Positions 60,628 to 64,000 of a stretch of 64,000 bases of DNA are shown here, piece by piece. Made by a program: the position numbers and the translations under genes. The notes under the pieces are model-generated. The model worked only from the letters and a program-made list of their open reading frames with translations, was not told the origin of the DNA and searched no databases. Location: the NCBI GenBank assembly GCA_963677015.1, contig OY781533.1:3658001-3722000 (forward strand), read 5' to 3'. The number at the start of each line of letters is the position of its first letter. The stretch's first letter is position 1. This DNA is from G963556115 sp963677015 (GTDB lineage Bacteria > Planctomycetota > SZUA-567).

Positions 60628-61932
60628 ATGAGTGGTGATTTTGAAGATAAAATATGGGATAAGAATGAAATAATATCAAGAGATGAACGTCAGCAATTAC
60701 AGTTGAAGCGTTTGAAAGAATCATTAAAACAGGCGAAGAAGGTGCCGTTTTATAATGAAAGGCTTAAAAGTATAAATCCTGAGGATATCAAAGATCTTGC
60801 GGATTTACGTAAATTGCCGATAACGACCAAGGCCGATTTAAGAAGTCAGTATCCTCTTAATATGCTGGCAGTTGATCGTTCAGAAGTCTCCCGTATTCAT
60901 GGTTCTTCAGGAACTACCGGTAAACCTACCTTTGTTGCTTATACTGAGAATGATGTAAAAATCTGGTCAAATCTATGTGCCCGGTTTCTTACAGCGGGTG
61001 GGTTGCGTTCGCATCATCTTGCTCATATAGCCTTTGGGCTTGGACTTTTCACTGGTGGATTCGGGCTGCATTTTGGTATTAATACTGTAGGTGCCGGTAT
61101 TATTCCGGTATCTGCCGGTAATACTAAAAGGCAGGTAATGCTGTTGAATGATCTGGCTGCAGAGGCGCTAATTTGTACCCCCAGTTATGCTTTGAATATT
61201 GCTGAAGTCGCCAGAGAGCTGGGGCTGGATTCTGCAAAATTGCCGCTGAAATTCGGGTTTTTTGGTGGTGAGATGTGGACAGATGATATGTGTAAAAAGA
61301 TCGAGGATGAACTGGGTATTTTTGCCAGTAATAATTACGGTCTGTCTGAAGTTATTGGACCGGGGGTAAGTGGTGATTGTAAATACCGTTCCGGTATGCA
61401 TATTCAGGAGGATCATTTTATTGTTGAATGTCTGGATCCTGATACACTTGAGCCGGTAGCGGAGGGAGAGAAGGGTGAATTGGTATTTACATCTCTTACC
61501 AAGGAGGCGATGCCGATTATCCGTTATCGGACACGAGACATTTCTTCACTCGATTATTCTCAGTGTGAATGCGGACGTACAACAACACGTATGACCAGAG
61601 TTCTTGGACGTAGTGATGATATGCTGATTATTAGAGGAGTTAATGTATTTCCGTCACAGATTGAAGAAGCATTGCTCAAGGTCGAGGGAACTTCGGCACA
61701 CTATCTGATTATTGTTGACCGTCCGGATAATCTGGATAAGGTTACTTTGCGCGTGGAGATGCTTCCTGAAATATTCTCTGATAAGATGAATGATATGCAG
61801 AAGTTCAGAGACAAGATAAGACAGGAAGTTCAGACAATTACTCAGATTGGCGTTAATGTTGAAATAGTTTCACCGCAGACACTGGAGAGATCTGTTGGTA
61901 AAGCGGTGAGGGTGATAGATAATCGTAAGTAG
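60628..61932 (+). CDS. PaaK-type phenylacetate-CoA ligase, copy 2
   Basis: This is a 434-residue paralogue of the ligase at 58720, with the same motifs: IHGSSGTTGKP, NNYGLSEVIGPG, ECGRTTTRM and RSDDMLIIRGVNVFPSQIE. The two are clearly related throughout but differ in the substrate-pocket segments (for example GGGLRSHH-type versus CAGLHKGD-type), so they may take different acids. The ATG at 60628 matches the start of copy 1; a GTG at 60616 would add four residues. It is separated from the ACT gene by about 90 bases with no terminator. Confidence 0.9.
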   Translation: MSGDFEDKIWDKNEIISRDERQQLQLKRLKESLKQAKKVPFYNERLKSINPEDIKDLADLRKLPITTKADLRSQYPLNMLAVDRSEVSRIHGSSGTTGKPTFVAYTENDVKIWSNLCARFLTAGGLRSHHLAHIAFGLGLFTGGFGLHFGINTVGAGIIPVSAGNTKRQVMLLNDLAAEALICTPSYALNIAEVARELGLDSAKLPLKFGFFGGEMWTDDMCKKIEDELGIFASNNYGLSEVIGPGVSGDCKYRSGMHIQEDHFIVECLDPDTLEPVAEGEKGELVFTSLTKEAMPIIRYRTRDISSLDYSQCECGRTTTRMTRVLGRSDDMLIIRGVNVFPSQIEEALLKVEGTSAHYLIIVDRPDNLDKVTLRVEMLPEIFSDKMNDMQKFRDKIRQEVQTITQIGVNVEIVSPQTLERSVGKAVRVIDNRK

Positions 61933-62030
61933 TTATAAAAATTTTTGAAATAAATATTCTCTTTGAGGTAACTAATAGTAGATTGTTATTTTTATTAATA
62001 ATCAATACTGGAATACTAAGGAGAGATGTA

Positions 62031-62333
62031 ATGAAAAAATTATTATTATGCGCATTATTTGGAGTATCACTGATAGCTGCTGGTTGTCAGAGCGAAAATA
62101 CAGATGAAAAAGAAGAAACAGCTAAAAAAGAAGCGCCCAAAGAAGTTACTATTGCTAATATCAGTGAATTGAGTTTTAAAGAGGTAGATCTTAATGCTGA
62201 CGGAAGATTTACTTATGATGAATTTGATAAGATAACAAAAAATGACGGCAGTGCAGAAGGCAATACTGTTTATGCTGATTTTGATGCGGATGGTAATGGT
62301 ATTATTTCTCAGGAGGAGTTTGAAGGGAAATAA
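62031..62333 (+). CDS. EF-hand lipoprotein
   Basis: This is a 100-residue envelope lipoprotein. The signal ends with the lipobox LIAAGC (acylated Cys19). After a charged linker come two EF-hand loops: DLNADGRFTYDEF (about 53-65) and DFDADGNGIISQEEF (about 83-97). These should bind calcium. The ATG at 62031 has AAGGAG upstream. Small EF-hand lipoproteins are common but of unknown role. It is monocistronic between the ligase cluster and a palindrome. Confidence 0.88.
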   Translation: MKKLLLCALFGVSLIAAGCQSENTDEKEETAKKEAPKEVTIANISELSFKEVDLNADGRFTYDEFDKITKNDGSAEGNTVYADFDADGNGIISQEEFEGK

Positions 62334-62360
62334 GTAATTCGTTTTGAAATTAATATTTTT

Positions 62361-62394
62361 TAGAGGCTTGGTATCAATTGATACCAAGCCTCTA
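62361..62394. terminator. 34-base perfect palindrome between convergent genes
   Basis: Two 17-base arms are fully complementary with no spacer (centre at 62377/62378). It lies between the EF-hand gene and the convergent epimerase gene. No T tract follows on either strand, so it is an unusual terminator or a hairpin protecting RNA ends. Confidence 0.6.
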
Positions 62395-62429
62395 ATATTA
62401 GTTGGATAAAAACCTAAATAAGCAATAAT

Positions 62430-63437
62430 TTAGATTTTATAATATTCTTTATACCAGGTTATAAAATTACGGATACCGGTTTCAATATTGGTATGTGGTT
62501 TATATTTTAAATCCTGTATAAGATCGGTGACATCAGCTATTGTTGCTGGAACATCACCATCCTGCAATGGCAGAAGATTAATATTTGCTTTTATGCCGAG
62601 AGTGTCTTCAATTGCATTAATGAAATCCATCAGTTCAACTGGATTGTTATTACCGATATTATAGATGCGGTAAGGGGCTGTACTGGTTGCAGGATCGGGT
62701 GAGAGACCGCTCCAGTCTTTATTTGGCTGAGCCGGCTGAGCTGAAACTCTAATAATACCTTCTACAATATCAGAAATATAGGTAAAATCTCGCTTCATTT
62801 TTCCGTAATTATAAACATCAATGCTGTTACCATTTAGAATGGCTTTGGTAAAAAGGAATAATGCCATATCCGGTCGGCCCCATGGACCGTACACTGTAAA
62901 AAAGCGCAGTCCGGTAGTAGGGATATTATAAAGATGTGAGTAACTGTGAGCGAAAAGTTCATTCGATTTTTTAGTTGCAGCATATAATGAAAGCGGGTGA
63001 TCAACGGGGTTATGAATAGAAAATGGCATGTTTTCATTGGCCCCGTAAACCGAACTTGATGAGGCGTAAGTCAGATGTTCGATATTATAATGTCTTGCAC
63101 ATTCAAGAATATTGATAAAACCGATAATATTTGAATCAATGTAAGCATAAGGGTTTTGTATGGAATATCTGACACCAGCCTGAGCTGCCAGATGAATTAT
63201 CCGTTGTATAGCATGTTTTTTAAATAATGAATCAAGAATGTTTTTATCTGTAATATCAGATTTATAAAATTTGAAATTCTCAAATTCTTCAAGTATTGCT
63301 ATGCGTGCTTCTTTAATTTTAGGATCATAATAATCATTTATATTATCAATACCTATTATATCATTGCCGTCTTCCAAAAGTCTTTTGGCGGTGTGAAAAC
63401 CTATAAAGCCTGCAACGCCAGTAATCAGTAGTTTCAT
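62430..63437 (-). CDS. NAD-dependent epimerase, UDP-glucuronate 4-epimerase type
   Basis: This is a 335-residue extended short-chain dehydrogenase. It has the NAD motif GVAGFIGFH (GxxGxxG), DNINDYYDPKIKEAR typical of glucuronate epimerases, AAQAGVRYSIQNP, the SSSVYG serine, the catalytic YAATK (YxxxK) and VYGPWGRPDMALFLFTKAI. These point to UDP-glucuronate 4-epimerase, which makes UDP-galacturonate for surface polysaccharide. Close relatives act on other UDP-sugars. It lies 8 bases downstream of the glycosyltransferase-like gene and is probably co-transcribed. Confidence 0.9.
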   Translation of the reverse strand: MKLLITGVAGFIGFHTAKRLLEDGNDIIGIDNINDYYDPKIKEARIAILEEFENFKFYKSDITDKNILDSLFKKHAIQRIIHLAAQAGVRYSIQNPYAYIDSNIIGFINILECARHYNIEHLTYASSSSVYGANENMPFSIHNPVDHPLSLYAATKKSNELFAHSYSHLYNIPTTGLRFFTVYGPWGRPDMALFLFTKAILNGNSIDVYNYGKMKRDFTYISDIVEGIIRVSAQPAQPNKDWSGLSPDPATSTAPYRIYNIGNNNPVELMDFINAIEDTLGIKANINLLPLQDGDVPATIADVTDLIQDLKYKPHTNIETGIRNFITWYKEYYKI

Positions 63438-63445
63438 ATAGTTCC

Positions 63446-64000
63446 TTATTGTTTCTTACCACAGCATTTCTTATATTTAAGTCCACTTCCGCAGCTGCAT
63501 GGGTCGTTGGGCTTTGGGTGTTCTTTTTGAATATTTTCCTGAGTTTTTGAATTATTATCATCGGTAGCGGTCGAGATGTTTGCTTCGTAATCATTCAGCA
63601 TTTGTGTATAAATTCTATCCATATCACTACTGTATTCTGCTGTATTTAAGAATGGAGGGTTATTGGACATCCGTTCTTTAATAGTAGCAGAAATAGAGGC
63701 TCTATATTCAGTATCATTTACCAGTTTTTTAGCGATTGCAATATATTCATCTTCGGTGTTAGCTATTAGTTCGGTTAAACCGATATCTTCAAGCATACCG
63801 CTTCCCTGTCCGCCGCGTATAGTCTCGGTTTTCAGGCAGATAACCGGAAGGTTATTTGATAATGGATCGAGTAGTGATGTGGCTCCGGAGTAAGGGAAGG
63901 AGTCAAGGTAGATATCACAGACACCAACAGCCCGGCGCACGTCTTCGCGTGTGGGTAGTGGTTTCATGATGATTATTCTTGCAGGATCAATATCATTATC
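63446..64000 (-). CDS. O-GlcNAc-transferase-like protein with C-terminal SEC-C motif, 5' end cut
   Basis: The frame is open to the window edge, so the start is missing (185 codons present). Residues near the break read DPARIIIMKPLPTREDV. They continue with VGVCDIYLDSFPYSGATSLLDPLSNNLPV and GSGMLEDIGLTELIANTEDEYI, the pattern of the GT41/SPINDLY C-terminal domain. The last 21 residues form a SEC-C zinc motif (PCSCGSGLKYKKCCG), best known from SecA and YchJ. A GT41-like domain joined to SEC-C is unusual. Substrate unknown; the neighbouring epimerase supports glycan synthesis. Confidence 0.8.
   Translation of the reverse strand, partial: DNDIDPARIIIMKPLPTREDVRRAVGVCDIYLDSFPYSGATSLLDPLSNNLPVICLKTETIRGGQGSGMLEDIGLTELIANTEDEYIAIAKKLVNDTEYRASISATIKERMSNNPPFLNTAEYSSDMDRIYTQMLNDYEANISTATDDNNSKTQENIQKEHPKPNDPCSCGSGLKYKKCCGKKQ

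Overview
The window reads as a chromosomal segment of an AT-rich Gram-negative bacterium spanning its replication-origin region. Outer-membrane biogenesis (an LptF/LptG permease), phosphatidylethanolamine synthesis (psd, pssA), LL-diaminopimelate aminotransferase (dapL) and flavin-dependent thymidylate synthase (thyX) fit a deep-branching or PVC-type bacterium such as a Lentisphaerota relative. That placement is inference; there is no rRNA here to test it. By eye, the + strand is C-rich over G left of about 33.8 kb and G-rich over C to the right. Two perfect parS sites and dnaA lie at the switch.

Layout. 1-8.7 kb: end of a sodium:solute symporter, a Nif11-type small protein, mfd, cobU, a phosphodiesterase-like metallophosphatase and an ABC-F ATPase. 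8.8-9.9 kb: tpiA and tRNA-Tyr. 10.3-24.1 kb: a nitrogen-scavenging locus with a complete urea ABC transporter (urtABCDE), a urease operon with fused gamma/beta subunits (ureAB, ureC, ureF, ureG, ureD; no ureE), and a downstream histidine kinase with an NtrC-like regulator whose AAA+ domain is degenerate. 24.2-33.8 kb: a SprA-type metalloprotease-like protein, thyX-cupin, a minus-strand set (bEBP-like regulator, EAL phosphodiesterase, dus, dapL), rsmI, and psd-pssA-ykgJ.

34.0-43.9 kb: dnaA, dnaN, a DciA/DUF721 protein, gyrB and gyrA, followed by an unusual ketosynthase, acyl carrier protein and CxxCxxCC protein, ending at a terminator. 44.0-50.5 kb: a large tail-anchored acidic protein, the ammonium transporter amt behind a sigma-54-like promoter, a PAP2 phosphatase and an LptF/G permease. 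50.7-54.4 kb: a small zinc-ribbon gene and a minus-strand pair. One of that pair is an 813-residue protein whose N-terminus carries about 13 copies of a peptide resembling the CheY-binding N-terminus of FliM, followed by a coiled coil. 54.6-64.0 kb: MarR, LysM, a TPR-coaB-DUF1844-HAD operon, two PaaK-type ligases flanking an ACT-domain protein, an EF-hand lipoprotein, a UDP-glucuronate epimerase, and the end of an O-GlcNAc-transferase-like protein with a SEC-C tail.

The main functional theme is nitrogen acquisition. Urea uptake, urease and ammonium uptake are all present, with sigma-54-like promoter motifs upstream of urtA and amt. The item I consider most likely to be undescribed is the FliM-like peptide array protein at 51974-54415 with its secreted partner. 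No flagellar or chemotaxis genes are visible nearby. All motif calls were made by eye; no database search was run.
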